In this document: one piece after another, positions 1 to 4,551 of the stretch
Position numbering within the stretch: the first letter of the stretch is position 1
Layout: each line of letters starts with the position of its first letter
Source: Halobacteriales archaeon QH_10_70_21
Lineage (GTDB): Archaea; Halobacteriota; Halobacteria; Halobacteriales; Haloarculaceae
Length of the DNA: 6,832 bases
Assembly: GCA_003021325.1 (NCBI GenBank)
Contig: PXQM01000001.1
Coordinates: forward strand, 1 to 6,832
Reading direction: 5' to 3'
The notes under the pieces: model-generated
Database searches by the model: none
What the model saw: only the letters and a program-made list of their open reading frames with translations
What the model was told of the DNA's origin: nothing
Translations under genes and position numbers: made by a program

Positions 1-171
1 AAAGCCCCACGTCGGCTCGCCGTGGGTGAGCAGGAACGTCTCCGCGCCCGCTCCTGGGAGGTCGACGTACGCCATCTCGGCGCCGTCGTCGGTCACCGGG
101 ACGCGCTCGTGGGGGTAGTCGTAGTCCGGGACGTCCCTGAACCGCTCAGCCGGCGTCGTGACGAACGACAT
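1..171 (-). CDS. Haloalkane dehalogenase-like alpha/beta hydrolase, N-terminal part (runs off the window)
   Basis: Only the first 57 codons are present, starting at the ATG whose complement lies at 169-171 and continuing past position 1. Residues 50-55 read HGEPTW, the oxyanion-hole motif after beta-strand 3 in alpha/beta hydrolases. In this exact form, with Glu then Trp, it is typical of the DhlA-type (HLD-I) haloalkane dehalogenases, in which the family nucleophile Asp attacks a carbon-halogen bond and releases halide and alcohol. The residues before it (DYPHERVPV, then AEMAYVDLPG) fit the usual N-terminal strands. The catalytic Asp, His and acid lie outside the window, so catalysis cannot be judged. 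A TATA-like box sits about 25 nt upstream, so the transcript is probably leaderless and the start is well supported. It diverges from the VOC gene at 275. Many archaeal proteins with this label are untested and could be other hydrolases. Confidence 0.8.
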   Translation of the reverse strand, partial: MSFVTTPAERFRDVPDYDYPHERVPVTDDGAEMAYVDLPGAGAETFLLTHGEPTWGF

Positions 172-190
172 GGCACCCCTTCCGGTCGAC

Positions 191-200
191 GGGTTATAAC
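191..200 (-). promoter_or_regulatory. TATA-like promoter element of the dehalogenase-like gene
   Basis: The perfect palindrome GGTTATAACC is centred about 25 nt upstream of the ATG at 171, the archaeal TATA-box distance for a leaderless transcript. Being palindromic, it could also be a regulator site overlapping the promoter, but only one copy is seen. Confidence 0.55.
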
Positions 201-244
201 CGTTAGGCGCGACCGCGGCACGGAGTAACATTGCTCAGAGAGGC

Positions 245-252
245 CTACTTAT
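245..252 (+). promoter_or_regulatory. TATA-like promoter element of the VOC gene
   Basis: CTACTTAT is an A/T-rich patch in GC-rich DNA about 26 nt upstream of the ATG at 275, as expected for a leaderless haloarchaeal mRNA. The divergent promoter at 191-200 is only about 50 bp away, so the two could share a regulator. Confidence 0.5.
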
Positions 253-274
253 CTCTCCAGCCCGTACAGTAGAC

Positions 275-883
275 ATGGAACACACCCCGGAGCACGACGT
301 CACCGCAACGCGACCCGACAGCCCGGTCCACACGGCCGGCACCGACCACATGACCGTCATGGGGGGCGACGCCGCCAGCACGATCGCCTTTTACCGGGAC
401 CTGCTGGGGATGCCGCTCGTCCTGGAGCAGCCGAACCTCGACGCGCCAGAGCTGACGCACCTGTTTTTCGACACCGGCGACGGCCGCATCCTCACCTTCT
501 TCGTCGGCGAGGACCGGCCGACCCGACCGCACCGCGGACCGGGGAACGTCCACCACCTCGCGTTCACGATCGCCCCCGGCGAGTTCGACGACACGAAGGA
601 GGCGCTGAACGGGGCCGGCTACGGCTTCAATCAGTTCGACCGCGGGGCCTTCCACTCGCTGTACACCCAGGACCCCTCGGGGCTGGTCATCGAGCTGGTC
701 GTCGAGAAGTACGACATCCCGGACGACCGTCGCGGCGAGGTGCTGGCGCTGGCCCACGAGAAGCGCGTCGAGGCCGGCGCCGGCTTCGTCGACGACGAGC
801 ACATGCAGGCCGCCCTGGAGGAGCTCGGGCTCGACCCGACGCCGACCTCCGAGGGCGACGCGCCGACCGGAACCGGGGTCTGA
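275..883 (+). CDS. VOC (glyoxalase/extradiol dioxygenase) superfamily protein
   Basis: A 202-residue acidic cytoplasmic protein of the vicinal-oxygen-chelate superfamily, whose members bind a divalent metal with paired beta-alpha-beta-beta-beta modules. The first module starts at about residue 24 (DHMTV) and continues with STIAFYRDLLGMPLV; the second starts at VHHLAF (92-97) and ends in DPSGLVIEL (133-141). Likely metal ligands are His25, one of His93/His94, and Glu140; Tyr130 just before the DPSG turn is in the position often used for substrate. The H...H...E triad and the HHLAF and DPSG-E motifs resemble ring-cleaving extradiol dioxygenases more than classical glyoxalase I, but substrate cannot be read from the sequence. 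The C-terminal 50 residues (acidic, with helical AALEELG) extend beyond the fold. The start is supported by the promoter 26 nt upstream. It diverges from a dehalogenase-like gene, which hints at, but does not prove, a role in breakdown of aromatic or halogenated compounds. Confidence 0.85.
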   Translation: MEHTPEHDVTATRPDSPVHTAGTDHMTVMGGDAASTIAFYRDLLGMPLVLEQPNLDAPELTHLFFDTGDGRILTFFVGEDRPTRPHRGPGNVHHLAFTIAPGEFDDTKEALNGAGYGFNQFDRGAFHSLYTQDPSGLVIELVVEKYDIPDDRRGEVLALAHEKRVEAGAGFVDDEHMQAALEELGLDPTPTSEGDAPTGTGV

Positions 884-1041
884 GGCCACCGGTGCGTCGG
901 GGTTCGCCACGGCCGCTGTCGGCCTTATCGGTTGCGGTCCCGCGTCCGCTCCGTGCCCAGAGCGCGCGGTGAGACCGCTCGTGCCCTCCCCGAAGAGTGC
1001 GAGGACGCCCCCGGCCTGCCGACCACGCCCCGGCGCCGAAC

Positions 1042-1052
1042 GAAAGGTTTTG
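1042..1052 (+). promoter_or_regulatory. Promoter-like A/T patch upstream of the short ORF at 1077
   Basis: AAAGGTTTTGT lies 25-35 nt before the ATG at 1077 within otherwise very GC-rich DNA, matching the BRE/TATA layout of the other leaderless promoters in this window. The 884-1041 stretch upstream shows no gene I can support. Confidence 0.45.
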
Positions 1053-1076
1053 TCCCCGGCGGTGCCCACACACGGT

Positions 1077-1253
1077 ATGCGAATCGAGCTGTGGTGCGAC
1101 GCGAGGCTGCGGGACGCTCTTGGCGGTCGGTCGGTCGCCGTGGAGCGGACGACCGTCGCTGGCTCGCGCCGGGCCGTCACGACCGACGACGAGCCGGCTG
1201 CGTTGCCGTTCGGTGGGAGTCCGTCTTGCGGCTCCGACGGAGGGACGGAATGA
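1077..1253 (+). CDS. Short ORF with MoaD/ThiS-like N terminus, possibly eroded
   Basis: A 58-codon frame that opens 25-30 nt after a promoter-like patch and ends in an ATGA overlap with the metallo-beta-lactamase-fold gene, so it looks like the first gene of a two-gene operon. The first ~23 residues (MRIELW, then ARLRDALGGRSVAVE) resemble the beta-hairpin and helix start of MoaD/ThiS-type ubiquitin-like proteins, including archaeal SAMPs. Those proteins are normally 65-95 residues and end in Gly-Gly. Here the second half has poor haloarchaeal codon choice and no recognisable fold, and the protein ends GSDGGTE, so a GG pair is present but not terminal. I infer either a gene shortened by an internal deletion, like two of its neighbours, or an unrelated small protein. 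The promoter and overlap are observed; the family link is weak. Confidence 0.4.
   Translation: MRIELWCDARLRDALGGRSVAVERTTVAGSRRAVTTDDEPAALPFGGSPSCGSDGGTE
1239..1243 (+). promoter_or_regulatory. Shine-Dalgarno motif for the internal start at 1250
   Basis: GGAGG lies 6 nt before the ATG at 1250, inside the end of the preceding ORF. It supports 1250 as the real start and translation from a shared mRNA, in contrast to the leaderless starts elsewhere in the window. Confidence 0.6.
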
Positions 1254-2174
1254 CCGACCCGGCGCTCGGCTTCGACCTCGGGGTCGTCTCGCTGGGTAAC
1301 CGGGCCTTCGAGGGCAACAACAACTGCTACCTCCTCGGGACCGAACCCGGGGCGACGACGACGCTCGTCGACACCGGGGTCGCCGTCGACGGCACCCGCC
1401 GGCAGCTGCGGACGGGCCTGGCCGACCACGACCTCGGGTTCGCCGACGTCGAGCGGGTGCTCCTGACGCACCACCACGCCGACCACACCGGCCTCGCCGG
1501 CGAGATACAGGCCGAAAGCGGGTGCACCGTCCACGTCCACGAGGCCGACGCGCCGCTCGTGGCGCAGGCGGAGGCGGCGATGGCGGCGGCTGAAGACCGG
1601 CTCCGCCGCTGTATCGAGGCGTGGGGGATGCCCGACGGAAAGCAGGCGGAGCTGCTGGCCTTCCTCGATGGCACCTCGGGCATCGACGGCGACCCGCCCG
1701 AGGTGACGACCTTCGAGGACGGCGCGACGTTCGACCTCGGCAGCGTCGAGCTGGAGGCCGTCCACATGCCGGGCCACGCCGCCGGCCTCGCCGGCTTCGC
1801 CTTCGACGGGCGGGACGGCGAGGAGCTGTTCAGCGGCGACGCGCTGCTGCCGTACTACACGCCCAACGTCGGCGGCGCCGACACGCGCGTGGACGGCGCC
1901 CTGTCGAAGTACCTCGACACCCTCGCGTCGGTGGTCGAGCGTGGCTACACCTACCCCCTGGGCGGTCAGCGCCGAGCTGTTCGGGTCGCTGTCGGCCATC
2001 CACGTGCTCCACGGCCCCGGCGAGGCGTTCGCCCACCTCGAACACCTCGAAGCCGCCGGCATCGTCGAGCGCGACGGCCAGCAGTTCGAACTCGTCGCCC
2101 CCGACCCCGATCTCGCGCCGCTGGTCCCCGACGTCTCCGCCGTGCTGTCGCCGTCGGCACAGCCCGGCCCATAG
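1250..2174 (+). pseudogene. Metallo-beta-lactamase-fold hydrolase (LACTB2-like), broken by an internal non-triplet deletion
   Basis: The N-terminal frame runs intact from 1250 to about 1957 and shows the whole MBL core: VDTG (Asp41), the HHHADHTG metal motif (His74, His76, Asp78, His79), the third ligand in HMPGHAAG (His176), and the bridging Asp197 in FSGDALL. After GYTY (residues 232-235) similarity stops, and the same frame runs on as Arg-rich nonsense to 2326. Shifted by one base, from about 1955 to the TAG at 2172-2174, a good C-terminal domain appears: PWAVSAELFG, then IHVLHGPGEAFAHLEHLE, a winged-helix-like segment typical of LACTB2-type hydrolases. The part that should lie between, with the last metal His (the PGH motif) and a linker helix, is absent. 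From memory of the family this is about 35-45 residues, and the missing length must be 3n+2 bases. The product would lack a metal ligand and the C-terminal domain. Coupled to the short ORF upstream by ATGA. Confidence 0.8.
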
Positions 2175-2210
2175 CCCCGGATGTGCGTCGCCCGCACACG
2201 ACCGACCGAG

Positions 2211-2218
2211 GGTTAAGC
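2211..2218 (+). promoter_or_regulatory. TATA-like promoter element of the winged-helix gene
   Basis: GGTTAAGC is centred about 27 nt upstream of the ATG at 2242, in the right place for a leaderless transcript. The winged-helix gene therefore has its own promoter despite following the broken hydrolase gene by only 67 bp. Confidence 0.5.
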
Positions 2219-2241
2219 GACCGCCGCTCTATCGTTTTTAC

Positions 2242-2499
2242 ATGTCCGATCCCGAGGCCGAGGTGGCGGAGTTGCCGCCGAGCGCCAAGCTGGTCTACAA
2301 GACGCTGGAGTACGAGGGCTCGCTGACGCAGTCGCAGCTCGCCGAGGAGTCGCTGCTCCCACAGCGGACGGTCCGCCACGCCCTCGGCAAGCTCCAGAAC
2401 GCCGGCGTCGTCGAGGAGTCAGCCTACCTGATGGACGCCCGGAAGTCGATGTACACGGCGGTCTCCCCCGACGCGGACACCGCCTCTGCGGCCGCCTGA
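2242..2499 (+). CDS. Small winged helix-turn-helix (MarR/TrmB-like) transcriptional regulator
   Basis: An 85-residue protein that is essentially one DNA-binding domain. After an acidic lead (residues 1-10), PPSAKLVYKTLEYEG (12-26) forms helix 1. SLTQSQLAEES (27-37) and LPQRTVRHALGKLQNAGVV (39-57) form the helix-turn-helix, with the recognition helix at about 41-53, and the rest makes the beta-wing with MDARKSMYTAV. It is a type very common in haloarchaea, usually labelled MarR-family or helix-turn-helix protein, and likely binds DNA as a dimer. There is no sensor or ligand domain, so its signal and targets cannot be inferred. The start is fixed by the promoter 27 nt upstream; a more upstream start would sit inside that promoter. 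Intact, with normal codon use. Confidence 0.85.
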   Translation: MSDPEAEVAELPPSAKLVYKTLEYEGSLTQSQLAEESLLPQRTVRHALGKLQNAGVVEESAYLMDARKSMYTAVSPDADTASAAA

Positions 2500-2507
2500 C
2501 GGGGACC

Positions 2508-2517
2508 GTCGTTTTCT
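2508..2517 (+). terminator. Possible U-tract terminator after the winged-helix gene
   Basis: GTCGTTTTCT begins 9 nt after the TGA at 2497-2499. Archaeal termination mainly needs a short U tract, and this is the only T run between the gene and the opposing ORF ending at 2540. The run is only four T residues. Confidence 0.35.
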
Positions 2518-2539
2518 CGCCGCCGGTCGCCGACCCGAA

Positions 2540-2745
2540 TCACTGCTCGTCGAGCTTCGAGAGGTGCTCGACCCGGCCGACGAGGGTGTCGTCGCCTCTG
2601 TAGGCCCGCAGGACGCCGTCGCGGTCGCGCTCGCGGAGCCGGACGGTCCCGAACCGCTCGGCGCCCGCCGCCGCCCCGCCGTCGACGAGCAGCCTGACGC
2701 CGTCGTCACCGTCCTCGACGGTCCCTCGAGGCTCGGTCGCGTCAC
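2540..2745 (-). pseudogene. Small hypothetical protein gene, apparently frame-disrupted near its start
   Basis: The minus-strand frame ending at 2540 gives a coding-like C terminus of about 55 residues: GDDGVRLLVDGG, then FGTVRLRERDRDG, then GDDTLVGRVEHLSKLDEQ. It has acidic composition and strong GC3 bias, but I do not recognise the family. The frame's only ATG (2800) would add 24 basic residues unlike haloarchaeal protein and would lie upstream of the best promoter. That promoter (A/T patch at 2769-2776) points to a leaderless GTG at 2745, which is out of frame with the tail. One added base near 2722-2728 would join VTRPSLEG to TVEDGDDG and give a 68-residue protein. So either 3n+1 bases are missing, or the true start is different. 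It converges on the winged-helix gene. Confidence 0.4.
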
Positions 2746-2768
2746 GCGTCGGTGTTCGGCCTCGGCGA

Positions 2769-2776
2769 GCAAAAGC
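2769..2776 (-). promoter_or_regulatory. Promoter-like A/T patch for the small minus-strand ORF
   Basis: On the minus strand the core reads GCTTTTGC, about 27 nt upstream of a GTG at 2745. It is the only A/T-rich patch nearby and matches the TATA position used elsewhere in the window. Confidence 0.35.
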
Positions 2777-2800
2777 GCCCCGGAGCCGGGTATCCCTCAC

Positions 2801-3020
2801 CGACTCGGGTCCGGCCCGATGGGCGAAGGTCCGTTCCGCTCGCTCGCTGTGCTCGTCCGGCGGTGTTCGATTCCCGCTCCGGTTCGCCCGCTACGCTCGC
2901 TGCACGGGCATGACGGGACCGGGCGAACGCCGCGTTCGCGAGGGTCGCCATGGGCGCGAGCCGAACGGAGTGAGGCGGACCCACGGCTCGTTTTGTTCAC
3001 CGTTCGTCTATCGAGGCGAG
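2801..3020. other. Non-coding stretch with CGCTCGCT-type simple repeats and short inverted repeats
   Basis: No gene is supported on either strand here. The sequence is rich in CGCTCGC/GCGAGCG words common between haloarchaeal genes; these keep frames open in several phases and yield only Arg/Ser-rich nonsense. There is a 9-bp inverted repeat (2882-2890 with 2920-2928, 29-nt loop) and a short self-complementary CGAACG-CCG-CGTTCG at 2924-2938. At 2906-2919 a 14-mer matches the 3' end of the adjacent tRNA gene at 13 positions. Confidence 0.5.
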
Positions 3021-3093
3021 CGGGCATGGCGGGATTCGAACCCGCGGTCTAGAGGTTAGGAACCTCTCGCCCTGTCCACTAGGCCACATGCCC
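3021..3093 (-). tRNA. tRNA-Arg (anticodon CCT)
   Basis: The minus strand folds as a complete cloverleaf without an intron. The acceptor stem is GGGCATG/CATGCCC (7 bp), the D stem GCCT/GGGC with a terminal U-G pair, the anticodon stem AGAGG/CCTCT enclosing loop TTCCTAA, and the T stem GCGGG/CCCGC around TTCGAAT. The loop gives anticodon CCT (3058-3060), which reads the arginine codon AGG. The variable loop is 5 nt, the discriminator base is G, and no CCA is encoded, as is normal in haloarchaea. I see no clear TATA box in the short gap to the tatA gene upstream (3094-3138), so its promoter is uncertain. No integrase or complete duplicated tRNA end is present, so there is no sign that it serves as an attachment site here. 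Confidence 0.96.
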
Positions 3094-3138
3094 AGCAACG
3101 ACTGCAGAAGAGGCTGGGAGACCGGTCGCTCGACCCGC

Positions 3139-3459
3139 TCAGTTCTCCTCGGTTTCCGTGGTGCTCTCGGCGTCGGAGATTTCGAACTCGTCGCCGCCGT
3201 CGCTCTCGGTCGTCGTACTGGGCTCCATGGCCGTTTCGGAGCCGGTCGATCCCTTGGTTGGGTCGGCGCCCTCGCGCATCTCCTGGAGTTCCTGTTCGAC
3301 CTCCTCGCGGCCCTTCTGGAACTCGCCCATCGCCTCGCCGGTCGAGCGGGCGAGCTTCGGAATCTTGTTCGCGCCGAACAGAAGCACCGCTATCAGCAGA
3401 ATGACGAGGAGCTCCGGTCCGCCGGGGATGCCAAGCTGGAGTGGGAGTGGGTCCACCAT
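3139..3459 (-). CDS. tatA: Sec-independent translocase protein TatA/E family (first of two tandem copies)
   Basis: A 106-residue TatA-family protein. A short extracellular N terminus precedes one membrane helix (about residues 14-29, GPELLVILLIAVLLFG) with polar Glu16 near its start. Then comes the diagnostic FG hinge (Phe28-Gly29) and the amphipathic helix NKIPKLARSTGEAMGEF. A charged coiled-coil-like stretch (EFQKGREEVEQELQEM, 46-61) leads into a long acidic Ser/Thr-rich tail (about 62-106), typical of haloarchaeal proteins. TatA oligomers form the membrane passage for folded proteins with twin-arginine signals delivered by TatC, which is not in this window; TatB-like duties in archaea are unclear. 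It lies 76 bp downstream of the second copy with its own promoter in the gap, so the two are tandem but probably separately transcribed. The tail is longer than in its paralogue. Confidence 0.93.
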   Translation of the reverse strand: MVDPLPLQLGIPGGPELLVILLIAVLLFGANKIPKLARSTGEAMGEFQKGREEVEQELQEMREGADPTKGSTGSETAMEPSTTTESDGGDEFEISDAESTTETEEN

Positions 3460-3484
3460 CGTATGCGGTGATAACTCAGAAAGA

Positions 3485-3499
3485 ATTATAGGCTTTTTC
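3485..3499 (-). promoter_or_regulatory. Promoter (BRE + TATA) of the 3139-3459 tatA gene
   Basis: On the minus strand the sequence reads GAAAAAGCC followed by TATAAT, a clear BRE/TATA pair about 28 nt before the ATG at 3459. It shares the 9-mer TAGGCTTTT (plus-strand sense, 3489-3497) with the promoter of the other tatA. Confidence 0.7.
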
Positions 3500-3535
3500 C
3501 TCGCCTCGAACTGAAAAGGGTCGGCTATGCCGGGG

Positions 3536-3778
3536 TCAGGCGTTGGAGCTCTCCGGCTCGGACTCCGTGGCGACCTCCTCGTCGTCGGTCGACTCGCCCT
3601 GCATCTCCTCGAGCTCCTCCTCGACCTCCTGGCGACCCTTCTTGAACTCGCCGGTCGCCGACCCCATCGACCGCGCGAGCTTCGGGAGTTTGCTGGCGCC
3701 GAACAGCAGTATTAGCGCCAGGGCGATAATCGCGAGTTCGGGTGGCCCGAGACCGCCGACGAACAGTGGCAGTGTCAT
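3536..3778 (-). CDS. tatA: Sec-independent translocase protein TatA/E family (second tandem copy)
   Basis: An 80-residue TatA paralogue of the 3139-3459 product. It has the same order: short N terminus, membrane helix GPPELAIIALALILLFG (11-27) with Glu14, FG hinge at 26-27, amphipathic ASKLPKLARSMGSATGEFKKG (28-48), coiled EVEEELEEM (51-59), then a short acidic tail ending ESSNA. The two proteins are alike through the membrane and amphipathic helices and diverge in the tail, which is about 25 residues shorter here. This suggests duplication followed by tail divergence, perhaps with different substrates, conditions, or TatA-versus-TatB-like roles. Either could be called TatA or TatE; I cannot tell which. 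The start at 3778 sits 26 nt after a TATA-like element, so the transcript is likely leaderless. Diverges from the peroxiredoxin gene. Confidence 0.93.
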   Translation of the reverse strand: MTLPLFVGGLGPPELAIIALALILLFGASKLPKLARSMGSATGEFKKGRQEVEEELEEMQGESTDDEEVATESEPESSNA

Positions 3779-3799
3779 ACCTCTCCGTTCTCGTGGCTA

Positions 3800-3813
3800 C
3801 TTGTAGGCTTTTC
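3800..3813 (-). promoter_or_regulatory. Promoter of the 3536-3778 tatA gene
   Basis: The minus strand reads GAAAAGCC followed by TACAAG, centred about 26 nt before the ATG at 3778. The plus-strand 9-mer TAGGCTTTT (3804-3812) is identical to the one in the other tatA promoter. Confidence 0.6.
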
Positions 3814-3847
3814 GCCCTCCGCCGGACGAATCGCGGCAGAGTGGGCC

Positions 3848-3868
3848 CGAAACGCCCAGCTTCAAGCC
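3848..3868 (+). promoter_or_regulatory. Weak promoter-like region of the peroxiredoxin gene
   Basis: CGAAACG (3849-3855) followed by TTCAAG (3861-3866) fits a BRE/TATA arrangement about 26 nt before the ATG at 3890. The TATA match is poor; position is the main support. Confidence 0.4.
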
Positions 3869-3889
3869 GGCGCGCCCGGACGTACTGGC

Positions 3890-4384
3890 ATGGTCGACGA
3901 AGGCGACGACGCTCCCGACTTTACGGCCCCGGCAGCGAAACCGAGCGGCGACATCGAGGCGGTGACCCTCTCGGAGACGCTCGAGGACGGGCCGACCGTG
4001 CTGGCGTTCTTCCCGGGGGCGTTCACCAGCGTCTGCACCGGCGAGATGGTGACGTTCCGCGACCGGCTGGACGAGTTCCACGCCGCCGGCGCCGACCTCT
4101 ACGGCGTCAGCGTCGACTCGCCGTTCTCGCTCCGGGAGTTCGCCGACCGAAACGACCTGAACTTCCCGCTGGTCGGCGACACCGAGAAGGAGGTCATCGA
4201 CGCCTACGACGTCCGGATGGACTTCCCGCCGGTCGACCTCGAGGGGGTCGCAAAGCGCGCCGTCTTCGTCGTCGACGGCTCCGGCACCGTCACCTACGCG
4301 TGGGTGTCCGACGACCCGAGCCTCGAGCCGGAGTACGACGAGGTCGCGGCCGCTGCGGCCGGCGCCCGAGACGGAGCGTCGTAA
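3890..4384 (+). CDS. Peroxiredoxin (AhpC/TSA family, one-cysteine type)
   Basis: A 164-residue thioredoxin-fold peroxidase that reduces hydrogen peroxide and organic hydroperoxides in the cytoplasm. The active-site signature PxxxTxxC is exact: PGAFTSVC with Pro42, Thr46 and peroxidatic Cys49. Arg123 in KRAVFVVD fits the conserved active-site arginine. Other family landmarks are APDFTAP (8-14) at the N terminus, LYGVSVDSPFSLREF (70-84), and NFPLVGDTEKEV (91-102). Cys49 is the only cysteine in the protein, so there is no resolving cysteine within the chain. It must be recycled by an external thiol, which places it with 1-Cys AhpE/BCP-like members. Full length for the family. The start is supported by spacing to a weak upstream TATA-like element. 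It appears to be monocistronic, diverges from tatA, and ends 167 bp before the next gene. Confidence 0.93.
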   Translation: MVDEGDDAPDFTAPAAKPSGDIEAVTLSETLEDGPTVLAFFPGAFTSVCTGEMVTFRDRLDEFHAAGADLYGVSVDSPFSLREFADRNDLNFPLVGDTEKEVIDAYDVRMDFPPVDLEGVAKRAVFVVDGSGTVTYAWVSDDPSLEPEYDEVAAAAAGARDGAS

Positions 4385-4518
4385 TGACGTGGCGGTCGTC
4401 GCCCGTGCGGGTCGGCGGCGAGCGGTGAAGGACGGCACGTACGCGAGGGGCCGCCGCGACCACGCTCGACGTTTCCCTCGGTCAGGGACCCGTCCACACG
4501 AGGCGCCGGCACCGCCGG

Positions 4519-4530
4519 ACGTTTTTTTGC
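4519..4530 (+). promoter_or_regulatory. Promoter of the HD-domain gene, possibly also the peroxiredoxin terminator
   Basis: ACGTTTTTTTGC has a run of seven T residues centred 27 nt before the ATG at 4552, the usual position for a leaderless start here. The same T run is the only one downstream of the peroxiredoxin stop (4382-4384) and could end that transcript. The rest of 4385-4518 holds nothing I can support. Confidence 0.5.
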
Positions 4531-4551
4531 CACGCCGGGCGTTCGTCGGCC

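Noticed and set aside
245..2197. Very long open frame on the minus strand across the VOC and MBL genes
   Set aside because: It is antisense to two genes with clear family motifs and its translation lacks domain structure. High GC3 keeps antisense frames open in haloarchaeal DNA.
2860..2885. TTCGATTCCCGC at about 2867-2878 looks like a tRNA T-loop
   Set aside because: The flanking bases do not form a five-pair T stem and no anticodon or acceptor stem can be placed around it.
2742..3052. Several open frames across the 2800-3020 spacer, including one running into the tRNA gene
   Set aside because: They arise from CGCTCGC-type repeats, encode Arg/Ser-rich sequence, differ from acidic haloarchaeal proteins, and overlap a certain tRNA.
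3021..3093. tRNA-Arg gene as an attachment site for an integrated element
   Set aside because: No integrase, no full duplicated 3' end and no foreign gene block is next to it; only a weak 14-base similarity is seen.
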